Positions 1-11,475 of a stretch of DNA of 64,000 bases are shown piece by piece (within the stretch, counting starts at the first letter, position 1; each line of letters starts with the position of its first letter). Origin of the DNA: Isoetes taiwanensis (taxonomy: Eukaryota; Streptophyta; Lycopodiopsida; Isoetales; Isoetaceae); the NCBI GenBank assembly GCA_021234155.1, contig JAJEKV010000003.1, positions 31,417,166 through 31,481,165 on the forward strand. The letters run 5' to 3'. The notes under the pieces were generated by a model. That model was not told where the DNA came from. It ran no database searches and saw nothing but the letters and a program-made list of their open reading frames with translations. Made by a program: the position numbers and the translations under genes.

Positions 1-1560
1 TCATGTAGATCCACTTATTGGATGTGGAGAACATTATCATGTTTGGAACCCAATAACTATGTTTGTATTATACATGACAAGATGGATCAATCAAGACTTG
101 TTTGCCACAAGATAGTTACATACCCAAGCAAATCAATAGAGCTTATCCTTTGCAAGTCTCTCCGACAGTGCAATAGTGCATGGCAGGGTGCCAATTTATT
201 ATGGCCATTTTAGTTTGCAATTGTGGAGTGATGGTCCCGATTTTCATATTGGAAGTGTGATGAGGTGCTTGAGGAACTATGAGAGTGGTTATTCCGTGAC
301 CTCCACAACCCCGAGAGGTGGTAGCCAACCACTATTCAAGTGCATTGTTGGATAGAAAGCCTAATAATTTAGAGAGAAGTTTACTAAGGCAAGGTTTAGG
401 AAGTCGGTGCTTCTGAACATGTTGGAGCCTCAAGTTCACGCCCCCAACCTCGAGATCTACCACCAAGGTTCCTCCTCCAACTTGACAATTGTCCGGATGT
501 AATAAAAACAGTATATGTTCTCATTCCTATCTTATTTAACAGCCGTGGGTGTCTTTGAAAGAGTGAATTTAGGGTTCTTAATGCCCGGACATACTCATGA
601 GGATGTGGATGCATTGTTTGGGAAGTATAGTCTTGCAGCTTGAAATCTCAAACCGTGACCAATCTTCCTAGACTAATGGAAGTTTTTAGTGAATGCATTT
701 CACCTTCTCCTATAGGGTTGATCATACAAGAGGTGCCTGATTGGAAGAATTTTATCGGGTTATGCTCTTGATATGGAAGGTCAATCTAGACCTCTTCAAG
801 ACACTTTCGGGTCATGGGAAATAAGCCAATCATGCAATGGAAGATGAAACCTTCAGATGATAAATGGAGGCCAGATGAGGGAGTACCTATATGGCATGAA
901 GATGAAAATGGTAAACCTAAGATTCCAAGGGGTCAACCAAAAGCTCTTACGCCTTTTCGGAGGTGGATTCATTGCAAAGCATATTGGATCGGCATTTCCG
1001 AATACATCAAGTATTGGAAAAATAACCCCGATGATACCAACCTTGCATTGATAGATTATTGGACACAGTACATGGATTATTGGGACAAGTAGACACATCC
1101 TCTGATGAACTCAAAGATGGATGGCTACCTAAGACTAGGTGGAGAGACTTGATATTACCTGAGGATCCGAAAGATCCGAAAGATGACTTGCTTTGCCATC
1201 AATTTGCACTTATAGTACCGTGAGCAAAAGAGATATACCCCCGTGTGGATGGGTTACACCATCTCGCAGGTTTGCAAAGAAGTAGGTGACCGCAATGTGA
1301 ACAAAGTTCGTGGTGGAGTGGTGGTGTCCAAAGGCACCGCTTAAATGCAAAGCAAGGCGAGGAAGAAAGGTATAGAGAGACAGTTGGACAAAGAAATGGA
1401 AGAGAAACCCTATTGAAGGGGATGATTGGGTTGAGTTAGATACTATTTTGTTTTCATGGACCCCAAAGGTCATCCTGTGCAAGACCGCTAGGGTTACAAT
1501 ACATGCGTGGAAGTGAGGAAGAAAGCTATGATATCTCTAGGGGTCAATTCCGAGAAGTAA
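1..1560 (+). pseudogene. DUF7869-type protein, decayed, left end cut by window
   Basis: Conserved blocks of one protein can be read in order on the plus strand, but in several frames. HDKMDQS lies near nt 75-95. A frame with WSDGPDFHIGSV is at about 227-350. An LDNC block is near 480. VFERVNLGFLMPGHTHEDVD and the following LFGKYS lie at about 550-632. NKPIMQWKMKPSDDKWRPDE starts near 817, and a frame running from 814 to 1,092 ends the best block. Further sense-like sequence (VWMGYTISQVCKEVGDRN) continues to about 1,560. The order 'DKMD', 'DNC..NKN', 'GHTHEDxD', 'MQWK' is the pattern I know from DUF7869 proteins, which often accompany transposon-like genes; the molecular function is not established. 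At least four frame changes and several stops make it a pseudogene, unless some are sequencing errors. The N-terminal part lies outside the window. Confidence 0.72.
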
Positions 1561-3239
1561 TTGGCAATATGTAACTCGACATGCATATGTGAAATATTTT
1601 TAATTTTTAATGCAATCATGTTGTGCTGTTATAAAAAAAAGTCACATTCTCGATGCAAATTTACTAACCCGGGAAAAAGTTGCAGTGCCAAAATGGTCCA
1701 AAATCCTGACATAAATCCAATTTAAATGAATGATGGTTCAGTGGCGTTTCTTTTTTACATGTCACCACGGAAAAATTGCTCAGCCAAAGCCATTTTCTCA
1801 GGCACAGATCTTGCAGTATAAATCCAGATAATAACTGGCTAGGGTCTCTAGGATAATAGTGGATGGACAAAAACAAAATGGGCTGGAGGTGTATTTTAAT
1901 CTGTGCAATTCAGAGTCGATTCATTTCTGGAGAAATCTTTGAAAATAGATCATAGATGGGTTACTGCAAAATCATTCAGACAAGCAGTTAACTTGTCTAC
2001 TTTTGATCTGCATATTTTCTACTTCTACATATAATCAAAGCAATTTGCATATGCAGTAATCAATATTTACCATCTAGGAGCTTCACCTCATTCGGCTTCT
2101 TCTACAATGGTTGTGGCCGCAGACATGGGAAAATAAACGAAATAAAAGAAATTTTCCTTGTTGAACTGAAAATATATTCTATAAAGGGCAGTTTTTGAGC
2201 GTACAAATGGCAAGACCACTTCTTTGGAGCTATGGTGATCCAGAAAAGAGAGGAAGGGAAGAAATCCGGCAGGCTATGGTGGGCGGATCTCTGATTTTTA
2301 TGGGCTGTAAGCATCAACTTCAGGACAGGCATTCCAAATATTCTGAGTTCATGCAATTGGACAAAAAAACGGTAGAAATTGTTAAATATGAAGCCTAGTC
2401 ATGTTTATTACATGAAGCAGGACACGAAATCTAAAAATATAAGCTTGGCTATACCAGATTTAGATATGCCAAATTTCTAGGTTTTTTTCAACATTTAGGG
2501 TTGCAAGCAGACCCACAAGTTTCGGCAGAGGAGCGGGCTCTTTAGCAGCATTAGCATTCCTTCGGAAAAAAATTGGTCACGACAGGATATTAGGATTTGA
2601 AGGCTAGGAATGCTGCACAAAATCTGCATCTGAAGTTTCTTCAGACATCACGAACAGATGGAAAAACTAAAGGAAAAACTGGAGTTGCATGGCCAGTACA
2701 AGATTTGGTAAGTAATTTGCAAGCTTGGAAGTTTCGAAATCTTCTCATATGCAATATCAAGGTAACAAGCTTTGTTTATTATCAAAAACTTGAATGTGAA
2801 TTATTGTAATGCATCGAGGCTAGAAAAGCAAGCTACGAGAGATCAACGAAGAATGGGAATTTGCATCCCATATCCAGGCCAAATTGGTGATGGAGGAGCC
2901 GCTCAAATGAAGTACATATTGCGATATTTGGCAGCCAGAACTGCAATTTCTAGGGCAATGTTTGTGGCCTAATTTTACATTGTGATCATCCGAGAACTTG
3001 CATCTGTATCTTCATCAAGACCACAAGCCATGGATTTGCAGCAAAGTTTCAAGGTGGCATCCCATTTGTCATGGTCCCTTTTTACTTGCCAGATTATGAT
3101 GTATATGCTAGATGCCATTTTCCTCATACATAAAGCACAATTTCATTAAAATGAGAAATTTCGTGGATTCTAATTAGCTTAATTTAAAATCCTTTTTAGT
3201 CCATTTTATGACGATTTTTTGAGCAATTATGGTGCCATT
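1561..3239. other. Intergenic, no recognised gene
   Basis: Only short frames (up to about 84 codons) occur on either strand and none matches a family I know. Splice-donor-like GTAAG appears near 2,708 but no convincing exon chain can be built. CAG and CTG trinucleotides look common here, unlike in many of the repeat arrays. Confidence 0.5.
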
Positions 3240-4140
3240 TAGCAAAAAAAATGCATCTAAAGTGCCATTTATTGGCGCCATTAATTGGCGCCATTAATAT
3301 CAGAGGGGGAAAAAAAAAAAAAAAAAAAAAAGGTACTGCAACTTAAGTTAGCAAGTTTTACCACGAAGAAGGGCATCATTAACTTCTGAAATTGACAAAT
3401 TTACACATCAAGAAAATTTGTTTTCTTTGCCAACATTCATAAGAAGGTCAAATCCTGCCCCACTAAATGCCTCTTCGTCAAAGTTGTAAGCCGCATTTTG
3501 AATCTCATCGTGACTAAAATCTTCAGTGGTACCAAGCTGGACGAATGTGACCACATCAAATCTCCTGGCATACCTGAACGTGCATTTGCTATAGCAAACC
3601 AAATGCATGCTGGTGAATGCATCCTCAACATATTTTTTTTTTGCATGTTAATGAATGCAAATCCTCAGCATGCTTGGAAATGGCACCTTGAGGATGCAAC
3701 ATGGTGCCATTTACACCCCCAGCACCCAAAAAAATTTCCCAAAAAAAAAGGGGTGTTGGGGGTGCAAATGGCGCCATGGCGCCATTTGCACCCTCAAGTG
3801 CCATTCTTAAGCATGCGAAGGATGCCATTTGCATCCTCAGCATGGCTGAAAATGGCATATTGAGAGTGCAAATGGCTTTATTTGCAAGAAGACACCCAAA
3901 AAAAAAAAAAAAAAAGATTTTTTGTGTTGTGGGTGCATGGCTTCATTTGCATCCCTCAAGGTGCCATTTCCAAACATGATGAGGCATCCACAAAGATGCA
4001 TCATTTTGGCTAAAGTTTTGCCCAAACGGATGCATATGGACCAAATGCATGGTGGTGAATGCAAATGGCGCCATGGTGCCCTTTGCATTCCTCAATATGC
4101 ATTTAGTAAAGCATATCATGCTAAGGATGCATGCCATTTG
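3240..4140. repeat. Degenerate GGCGCCAT / TTTGCATCCTCA repeat field
   Basis: Variants of TTGGCGCCATT, CAAATGGCGCCATGG and GCCATTTGCATCCTC recur throughout, interrupted by A-tracts, including a run of about 25 A near 3,306-3,331. The motifs are self-complementary, so both strands carry the same words. This explains the overlapping frames on both strands, which should not be read as genes. Confidence 0.75.
3760..3793. repeat. 34-bp perfect palindrome
   Basis: The sequence equals its own reverse complement over 34 bases, centred on CCATGG, with outer ends GGGTGCAAAT and ATTTGCACCC and no spacer. A less perfect relative lies near 4,056-4,092 (GCAAATGGCGCCATGGTGCC). Confidence 0.9.
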
Positions 4141-4250
4141 CATCCTCCATAGTTGGGCCGACCCACCGACCTAGCCGACCCGCCGACCTAGGTGGGAGAA
4201 AGCCGACCTAGGTGGGAATTTTTTGCCGACCTACCGACCTATTTTGCCAA
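4141..4250. repeat. Short CCGACCTAGGTGGG tandem repeats
   Basis: Units such as CCGACCTAGGTGGG and CCGACCTACCGACC follow each other four to six times. The left border (GCATCCTCCATAGTTGGGCC) is the reverse complement of sequence near 15,500-15,530, so this is one end of a dispersed repeat present in inverted orientation about 11 kb away. Confidence 0.7.
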
Positions 4251-5109
4251 AATTCAAGTTCTTTTTTTCCCTCAGAGATAATGCATAGAGAACATGCAAT
4301 ACATCTCTATTTCTAATTAAATAGGTAAAAATGGACAAGATTACACTTCAAATAACTTCAAAACAGTTGATCTACGCTGTTAAACTTTCAAATAAAGCAA
4401 AGTACTTATCTTTTGAGGAAATAAGCTTAATGAAACAATAAACAGTAGCATCAAACCCAAGAGAAAAGTCCCAGTTACAATCAACGATACTAAAATATAC
4501 CTTCTCATACTCAATTTACAAAATTAATACTCAAGTTACAAATTAGTACCTGTATGTTATGGAGATAATTCTTCTCAGGATGGAATGTGTTTCGCTTATG
4601 TGATCTGTTAATGGATACCTGCAAAACACTTGATTATCAATATATTGTTCACGTAGGAACCTAGATTAGTTAGAATAATAATAATGTTATTTTTAATCTC
4701 TAGACTATACTATCTTGGAATAATGATAATGTAATTTTTAATATCTGGACTATTTTTAATCTCTCTGTTACAGAACTATACTTGAACCTGGCAGGCTGTA
4801 GACAATTTAGAGAGCAAAAGTATATACAATTATGAGTCCATCTGTGCATGCATTTAAAAGAACAAAAGAATTTTACAAAGCAGAAGCCATGGCCATGATC
4901 TATGCATACAACAACATTGTTATTTAAACCACCTCCAACACACTCACCCCGATTTTTGGTCCACTGTTGAAAACATCAGTTTTGGTAGGTCTACATGTCC
5001 TGTTTTCAAATAATCCTACATGTGGATTTGTGGAGGTATGGTTTTGTTCGATAATGGTGTTCTTTTTTCAGTGGACTAAAACATCCACTGTTGTTTTGTA
5101 GTTTCTTCT
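4251..5109. other. AT-rich spacer with a repeat terminus
   Basis: No coding signal is visible. At 4,946-4,964 the word ACCCCGATTTTTGGTCCAC occurs. Related words in either orientation occur at 14,605-14,622, 20,488-20,506, 41,441-41,459 and 55,896-55,914, which suggests a shared transposon-like end. Confidence 0.5.
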
Positions 5110-5582
5110 ATTGTGACATGTCATTTTATAATACAATCCACTGTAGGAAAGAATACTTGAGTTTTTACATGTCTAATAATTCTATTGTCACATGTCTTTA
5201 TAGATGTAGGAAAGAATATTTGATTCTCTACATGTCCTATACTTCCATTCACATGTCTTTATAGTAGTAGGACAGAGTACTTTATTTGCTAAGGCATTGT
5301 AGTAAAGAATACATAAATTACGACATGTGTAATACTTCTATTGTCACATGTCTTTATAGAAGTAGGAAAGAATACTTGATTCTCTACATGTCGTATGCTT
5401 CCATGTCACATGTCTTTATAGTAGTAGGGCAGAGTACTTTATTTGCTAAGGCATTGTAGGAAAGAATACATGAATTATGACATGTGTAATACTTCTATTG
5501 TCACATGTCTTTATAGAAGTAGGAAAGAATACTTGATTCTCTACATGTCATATCCTTCCATATCACGGGTCTTTATAGTGGT
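5110..5582 (+). repeat. 157-bp tandem repeat, about 2.6 copies
   Basis: The word TCTATTGTCACATGTC starts at 5,181, 5,337 and 5,494, giving a period of 156-157 bp. Each unit contains two CACATGTCTTTATAG sub-motifs and a GCAAGGCATTG-like stretch, so the unit itself arose from a shorter repeat. The third copy is cut at 5,582, where the GGAA tail of a LINE begins. Confidence 0.85.
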
Positions 5583-6460
5583 AGGAAGGAAGGAAGGAAG
5601 GAAGTTTATTTTAACGTCCACGGAGGCCAAAGGCCTATGAGACGGTACATGCAGAGAACAGGCAAAAAAGCCAAAAACCCCAACACCAAAAACAAACAAT
5701 GTAATCAGATGCAAGAGAACCCTACTACGGGATGAAAAAACCCCCACTTGGGAGGAAAAACCCCTAGCAAGAGGCTCTCAAATACCATGCCCCGTAAGAG
5801 CAAGTCCGGACGGGCAAAACTGCAGGATGTAAGCTCCCATACCATAGGTGATGCAAGTAATCGATGTAGCGGTGTGTCGAGGCATCTAAGATCGGGTGCA
5901 CTTCGGACATGGGCATATGCCGGGCATCGCTTGAGGGCATGGTGCTCATCCTCTATCAAACACATCTCACAACACCGACATATCCTTTCCTCCCCGGGAT
6001 CCCGTGGCCCGCCATTCAACCCCAACCAAATGAATTGCTTCAATTACGAGGTAATGGGAACCCGCCCTATGGCAGCAATAGCTCTCCATCTGTTTCTTCA
6101 AATGCGAGATGTGTGCTTTCACCGAATGGGGTCCATGCTCAAGGCCTCATTAACTGAGCGTGATAGTGCTCGCCTTGGGCTTTGCAAGAGTAGAGGCATC
6201 CCACGGTGGCAGAAGATAGCCCGCATCCAATTGCCCATTCTCATGCGATCGAGAATGCGCCAATGCCACCATCCGTTGGTAATCCATAGACCACCTCCTA
6301 AACCATCCCTTACAAAGCTCGTGCCATACCCTCTTCAACTCATTTCCCACCCCCAATGAACCCTCCGCTAACAACACATCTTACTGGGGTAAGCGATGCT
6401 CATCCATCCCATCCACCTTATGGAAGCAAGTAAGATGCCCGCCAAGATAGCGTAATACGT
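5583..6460 (-). mobile_element. 5'-truncated LINE with (TTCC)n 3' tail
   Basis: Read on the minus strand, the element runs from about 6,460 through the end of a LINE ORF2, then a short 3' UTR, and ends in five or six TTCC units (GGAA on plus, 5,583-5,604). Ending in a simple repeat instead of poly-A is known for some LINE clades. It sits inside the 157-bp minisatellite. No clear target-site duplication is visible, and the 5' boundary is approximate. Confidence 0.72.
5705..6377 (-). pseudogene. LINE ORF2 C-terminus with zinc-binding motif
   Basis: Two minus-strand frames form one decayed reading. The upstream frame (6,377-6,150) contains ELKRVWHELCKGW and AGYLLPPWDASTLAKPK. The downstream frame (6,043-5,705) contains CRCCEMCLIEDEHHALKRCP, which fits the CxxC...EDExHxLxxCP zinc knuckle found after the reverse transcriptase in plant LINEs. 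The catalytic reverse transcriptase core is absent because the element is 5'-truncated. A frameshift separates the two parts. It encodes no working protein as it stands. Confidence 0.72.
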
Positions 6461-6744
6461 AGTACTTGATTTGTTACATGTGATGCACGCACGCATGTGC
6501 GATCACATGTCCTTATACTAGTATTCCATGCAAGACAAGTTACTTCAACTACTTCAATTACTTAACGCCTATTTTTTGCATAACAAAACCATCAAGACTT
6601 TGATTTGTATTCCTTGATCGGGGTGCGGACCCACCGCAACAAATCCCTAAGCATTAATGTCATAGGACCACGCAAAATCCTAACAATATCCTAACGCCAT
6701 CAAGTCCATGTCCATGTCATTCATATCTTGCCTTGGTCATTCAT
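6461..6744. other. Spacer between LINE and satellite
   Basis: A GTAGTACTTGATTTGTTACATG stretch, related to the 157-bp minisatellite, follows the LINE directly, then unique sequence. This supports insertion of the LINE into the minisatellite. Confidence 0.4.
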
Positions 6745-7690
6745 GCGCTGGAGCCTACGTGGCATGTTGGAGCCTGGCATGTTGGAGCCGTAGGTGGCAT
6801 GTTGGAGCCTAGGTGTCATGTTAGAGCTCACGCGGGCATGTTGGAGCCCGTGTGGCATGTTGCGCTCCCCTCACGCGGCATGTTGGAGCCGATGGTGGCA
6901 TATTTGAGCCACGCTGGCATGCTTGAGCCTAGGTGGCACGCTGGAGCCAACTTGGCATGTTGGAGCCTATGTGGCATGTTGGAGCCTCACGGCATGTTGG
7001 AGCCCGTGGCACGCTGGAGCCTAGGTGGCATGCTAGAGCTCACGAGGCATGTTGGAGCCTAGTTGGCATGTTGGAGCCCACGTGGCATGTTGAAGCCTTG
7101 GTGGCATGTTGGAGCCTATGTGGCATATTTGAGCCACCTTGGCGCAATTGAGCCTAGGTGGCACGTTGGAGCCAACTTAGCATGTTGGAGCTCACGGGCA
7201 TGTTGGAGCCCAGGTGGCATGTTGGAGCCTGGGGTGGCATGCTAGGTGGCATGTTGGAGCCCACGGGGCATGTTGGAGCCGTAGGTGGCATGTTGGAGCC
7301 TAGGTGGCATGTTGGAGCCCACGGGCATGTTGGAGCCTAGGTGGTGGCATGTTTCACCCACCTTGGCACGCTTGAGCCTAGGTGGCATGTTGGCCACCCC
7401 TGGCATGTTGGAGCCCAGGTGGCATGTTGGAGCCTAGGTGGCACCTTGGAGCCTAGGGTGGCATGCTAGAGCTCACGAGGCATGTTGGAGCCCAGTTGGC
7501 ATGTTGGAGCCTACGGGCATGTTGAAGCCCGTGTGGCATGTTGGAGCCTAGGTGGCATATTTGAGCCACCTTGGCATGCTTGAGCCTAGGTGGCACGTTG
7601 GAGCCAACTTGGCATGTTGGAGCTCACGGGCATGTTGGAGCTCACGTGGCATGTTGGAGCCCGTGGCATGTTATAGCCTAGGTGGCTGCA
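6745..7690 (+). repeat. 19-bp satellite cluster I
   Basis: Monomers of the type GGCATGTTGGAGCCTAGGT repeat about 45-50 times with substitutions at the 3' half (CCTAGGT, CCCACGT, CCGTAGGT, CCAACTT) and some 16-18 bp variants. Because 19 is not a multiple of three and the unit has no stop in any frame, long frames full of MLEP, WHVG and CWS appear; they are artefacts. Confidence 0.95.
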
Positions 7691-10020
7691 TTCACCGAGG
7701 CATGCTCATCCCGAGGGCAAATGCCAATGCCTCCCTTCCCGAACCCGGCTTCCTATCCGACCGCTGAATTCTCCATTCAAGTAACTTGCTTCGAAGCAGG
7801 CTCAAAAAATTCAAGATCTGTCCGGAGAACATATCAAACCGCAAAGTGTCCCCGCAGCCGACCGTAAAGTGTTTTGTCGTCGGGCGGTACAAAGGCTCCT
7901 AATGGAGATTTGACTTCGCCATATCGTCCGGAATAGAGAAATTACCCTAGGGACCAAGTTACACCTGGCCATTTTTGCAGCAAAAAGAAACACGAACCCT
8001 CTACATGGCAAGATTCCCTCGCACCCTCCGCTAAGGCCAATTCACTACTTAACGTGTTGGACATGAGCTACTTTGGCGCCTCCTCGAGCAGGGTGGCCTC
8101 GCCTACCTAAACTTGGTCTCCCCAGGTAGTGTCGATGTTTCGAGTCCGCTGGGCGCAGTCGATCACGCCTGGGTGGGAGAGTTGCCCGCTCGCGGGCCAA
8201 GGACCCTCCAGAGGGACTTTTGACGAAAACTTCTTTCCTCGAAGATTTTAGGCTCCATCTTCCCTCGCCAATGCCTCCCACTACCTCATGACATTGTGCA
8301 AGATCCCGGTCCAATCAAGCAAGGTTGGGTATGGCCTCGTACGTAAACCCCGTGGCGCTAAGCTAGGTTATTGTAGGGTTTACGCTATGGAGGTCGAGTT
8401 TTATTCGGGCAAAACTTGAGACATGGTCGAAGAAGCCGCAGCTTGAAAACAAGAAGCAATAGAAACCGGCCGAAATGGGGTTTGATTTTACCGAGGCATG
8501 CTTTCCTACCAGCAGCCCTCCCGGAGGGCAAATGCCAATGCCTCCCTTCCCGAACCCGGCTTCCTATCCCAATCGCTGAATTCTCCATTCAAGTAACTTG
8601 CTTTGAGCAGGCTCAAGAAAATTCAAGATCCGTCCGAGAACATATCCCTCCGCAGTGTCCCGCAATGACCGCGGAAAACCCAAGTGTTTTGTCGTCGGGC
8701 AGTACAAAGGTCCTGAATGGAGATTTGACTTCGCCATGTCGTCCAAACAGCAAAATTACCCTAGGGACCAAGTTACACGGTCATTTTTGCAAAGAAAAAG
8801 AAACACGAACCCTCTACATAGCAAAGATTCTCGCGACCTCCACTAAGGCCAATTCACTACGAACGTGTTGGACATGAGCTATTTTGGCACTTCCGGGAGC
8901 AGGGGTGGTCTTCTGCCCACAAAACTTGGTCTCCGTGGTAATGTCGATGTTTCGAACCGCTGGCGTAGTCGATCACAGCCCGGGTGGGAGAGTTGCTCGT
9001 CTGCGGGCAAGGACCCTCCGTGAGAGGACCTTTGGGACGAACTTCTTCGAAGGTTTTAGGGCTCCGCCTTCAAGGCCAACGCCCCCACTACCTCATGACA
9101 TTGTGCAAGATCCCGGTCCACCGTTGTATGAGCCTCCGCAACGAAAACCCCGTATGCTGCTAGGTTATTGTAGGGTTTACGCTATGGAGGTCGATTTTTA
9201 TTCGGGCTTGCACTTGAGACATGGTCGAAAGTTGCAGCTTGAAAACAAGAAGCAATAGAAACCGCCGAAATGGGGTTTGATTTACCGAGGCAAAGCTTTC
9301 CTACCAAGCAGTTCTCCCGAGGGGAAATGCCAATGCCTCCCTTTTCGAACCCGGGTTTCCCTATCCCAATCGCTGAATTCTCCATTCAAGTAACTTGCTT
9401 CGAAAGCAGGCTCAAGAAAAATTCAAGATCCGTCCGAGAACATATCCTCTACAAAGTGTCCCGCAATGAATCGTAGAAACCCAAGTGTTTTGTCGCTCGG
9501 GCAAGCACAAAGGTCCTGAATGGAGATTTGACTTCGCCATGTCGTCCAAACAAATTAAATTACCCTAGGGACCAAGTTACACGGCCATTTTTGCAGCAAA
9601 AGAAACACGAACCCTCTACATGGCAAGATTCTCGCCCTCCGCTTTTAAGGCCAATTCACTACTTAATGTGTTGGACATGAGCTACTTTGGCGCCCGGAGC
9701 AGGGTGATGTTCTGCCCACAAAACTTGGTCTCCAGGGTAATGTCGATGTTTCGAGTCCGCTGGCGAGTCGATCACCGCCCGGGTGGGAGAGTTGCCCGGC
9801 CCGCGGGCCAAGGACCCTCCGTAGAGGACCTTTGGGACGAAACTTCTTCCGAAGGTTTTAGGGCTCCGCCTTCAAGGCCAATGCCCTCCCACTACCTCAT
9901 GACATTGTGCAAGATCCTGGTCCAATCGGGTTAGGGTATGGCCTTCCAAAACGCAAACCCCGTGGCCTTGCCGTGTTATTGTAGGGTTTACGCTATGGAG
10001 GCCAAAATGTGGTCGCTTGC
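7691..10020 (+). repeat. Three tandem ~800-bp units
   Basis: The word CTGAATTCTCCATTCAAGTA starts at 7,763, 8,576 and 9,373, giving periods of 813 and 797 bp. Each unit contains in order GCCAATGCCTCCCTT, the CTGAATTC block, CCTAGGGACCAAGTTACAC, TTGGACATGAGCTA, a GTGGGAGAGTTGC block, CATTGTGCAAGATC and GGTTATTGTAGGGTTTACGC. Frames of 60-150 codons occur but are not conserved between units, so I do not call a gene. The unit may be a decayed transposon that became tandem. Confidence 0.85.
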
Positions 10021-10479
10021 ACTTGGGACCTGATGTACCTTTTTTTCAACATGCATGCGAGCCATGGCAACTGAAATAATGTGACTTTGGATCTATTGGC
10101 ATCCCCGAATCATTTAAAAAAAAAATTGCTACTACAAAATGTGTTCTTGACTTCTAATTGCCACACCGAGGAGGATAAATCCAAACCCCATTTCGCCGGG
10201 CTTATTGCTTTTGTTTTCAATCGCAGCCTTCGACCATGTCTCAAGTGCAACTCAATAAAACTCGACCTCCATAACGTAAACCCTACAATAACCTAGCAAC
10301 GATAGGTTCACGCTTTTGGAGGCCAAAACGCGGGTCGACTTTGATAACATGGTGGACCATTTCTAAACATGCATGGGGAGCCATAAGAACCTAAATAACA
10401 GAAGTTTCGATCTATTGGCCAAGCCGAAAGTGATCCCAAACAATTTTGTTAACGATAAGGTTTAGGCTCTATAAGGCCA
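10021..10479. repeat. Inverted partial 800-bp unit and ~320-bp direct repeat
   Basis: From about 10,155 to 10,345 the sequence is the reverse complement of the distal part of the ~800-bp unit (AACCCCATTTCGCCGG, TCGACCATGTCTCAAGTGCA, CGTAAACCCTACAATAACCT). On both sides of it a related stretch occurs in direct orientation (AACATGCATG...GAGCCAT...GATCTATTGGC, near 10,050-10,110 and 10,360-10,420). Confidence 0.7.
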
Positions 10480-11475
10480 CCTAGGCTCCAACTTGCCAAG
10501 GTGGCTCAAACATGCCACGCTGGCTCCAACATGCCACCTAGGCTCCCATGATGCCAAGGTGGCTCAAACATGCCAAGGTGCTCAAACATGATGACATCTA
10601 GGATCCCACATGCCACCTAGGCTCAAACATGCAAAGGTGGCTCAAACATGCCACGGGGCTCACCTAGGCTCCAACATGCCAAGGTGGTTCAAACATGCCA
10701 TGCGGGCTCCAACATGCCAAGGTGGCTCAAACATGCCAAGGTGGTTTCAAGCATGCCACCTAGGCTCAAATATGCCAAGGTGGCTCAAACATGCCATGGG
10801 GCTCTAACATGCCACCTAGGTTCCAAAGATGCCAAGGTGGCTCAAACGCCTCACGGGGCTCAAACATGCCAAGGTGGCTCAAACATGACACGTGGGCTCC
10901 AACATGCCACCTAGGGGCTCAAACATGCCATGTGGGCTCCAACATGCCATCTAGGCTCCAACATGACAAGGTGGCTCCAACATATCACCTAGGCTCCAAC
11001 ATGATCAAACATGCCAAGGTGGCTCAAACATGCCACGCTGGCCCAACATGCCACCTAGGCTCCAATAACATGCCAAGGTGGCTCAAACATGCCACCTAGG
11101 CTCCAACATGCCAAGGTGGCTCAAACATGCCACCGGGTTCCAACATGCCACCTAGGCTCAAACATGCCAAGGTGGCTCAAACATGGGCTCCAACATGCCA
11201 CCTAGGCTCCAACATGCCAAGGTGGCTCGTGCATGCCACCCTCGAATTCCAACATGCCACCTAGGGTCTAACATGCCACATAAAATCCAACATGCCACCT
11301 AGACTCCAATATGACACCTAGCCCCCAACATGCCACCTAGGCTCCAACATGCCAAGATGGTCAAACATGCCACAGCTCAAACATGCCACCTAGGCTCTGA
11401 TATGCCAAGGTGGCTCGAACATGCCACATAGGCTCCAATATGCCACCTAGGCTCTAACATGCTAAGGTGGCTCAT
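10480..11475 (-). repeat. 19-bp satellite cluster II, opposite orientation
   Basis: On the plus strand the monomers read CCAAGGTGGCTCAAACATG and CCACCTAGGCTCCAACATG, which is the reverse complement sense of cluster I. The two monomer types often alternate, giving a 38-bp higher-order unit. Frames with CHLGSNMPRW are artefacts of the repeat. Confidence 0.95.

Noticed and set aside
3498-3979. Overlapping frames of 90-120 codons on both strands
   Set aside because: They come from self-complementary GGCGCCAT and TTTGCAT repeats.
6733-7767. Long plus-strand frames rich in MLEP, WHVG and CWS
   Set aside because: They run through a 19-bp satellite without stops in any frame; frames shift with each unit and show no conserved product.
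10610-11099. Frames rich in NMPRW and CHLGS (also 16,149-16,936 and 42,538-43,211)
   Set aside because: Same satellite read in the other orientation; not genes.
10480-11475. CRISPR-like repeat array
   Set aside because: Repeats are contiguous with no unique spacers, and the context is plant nuclear DNA.
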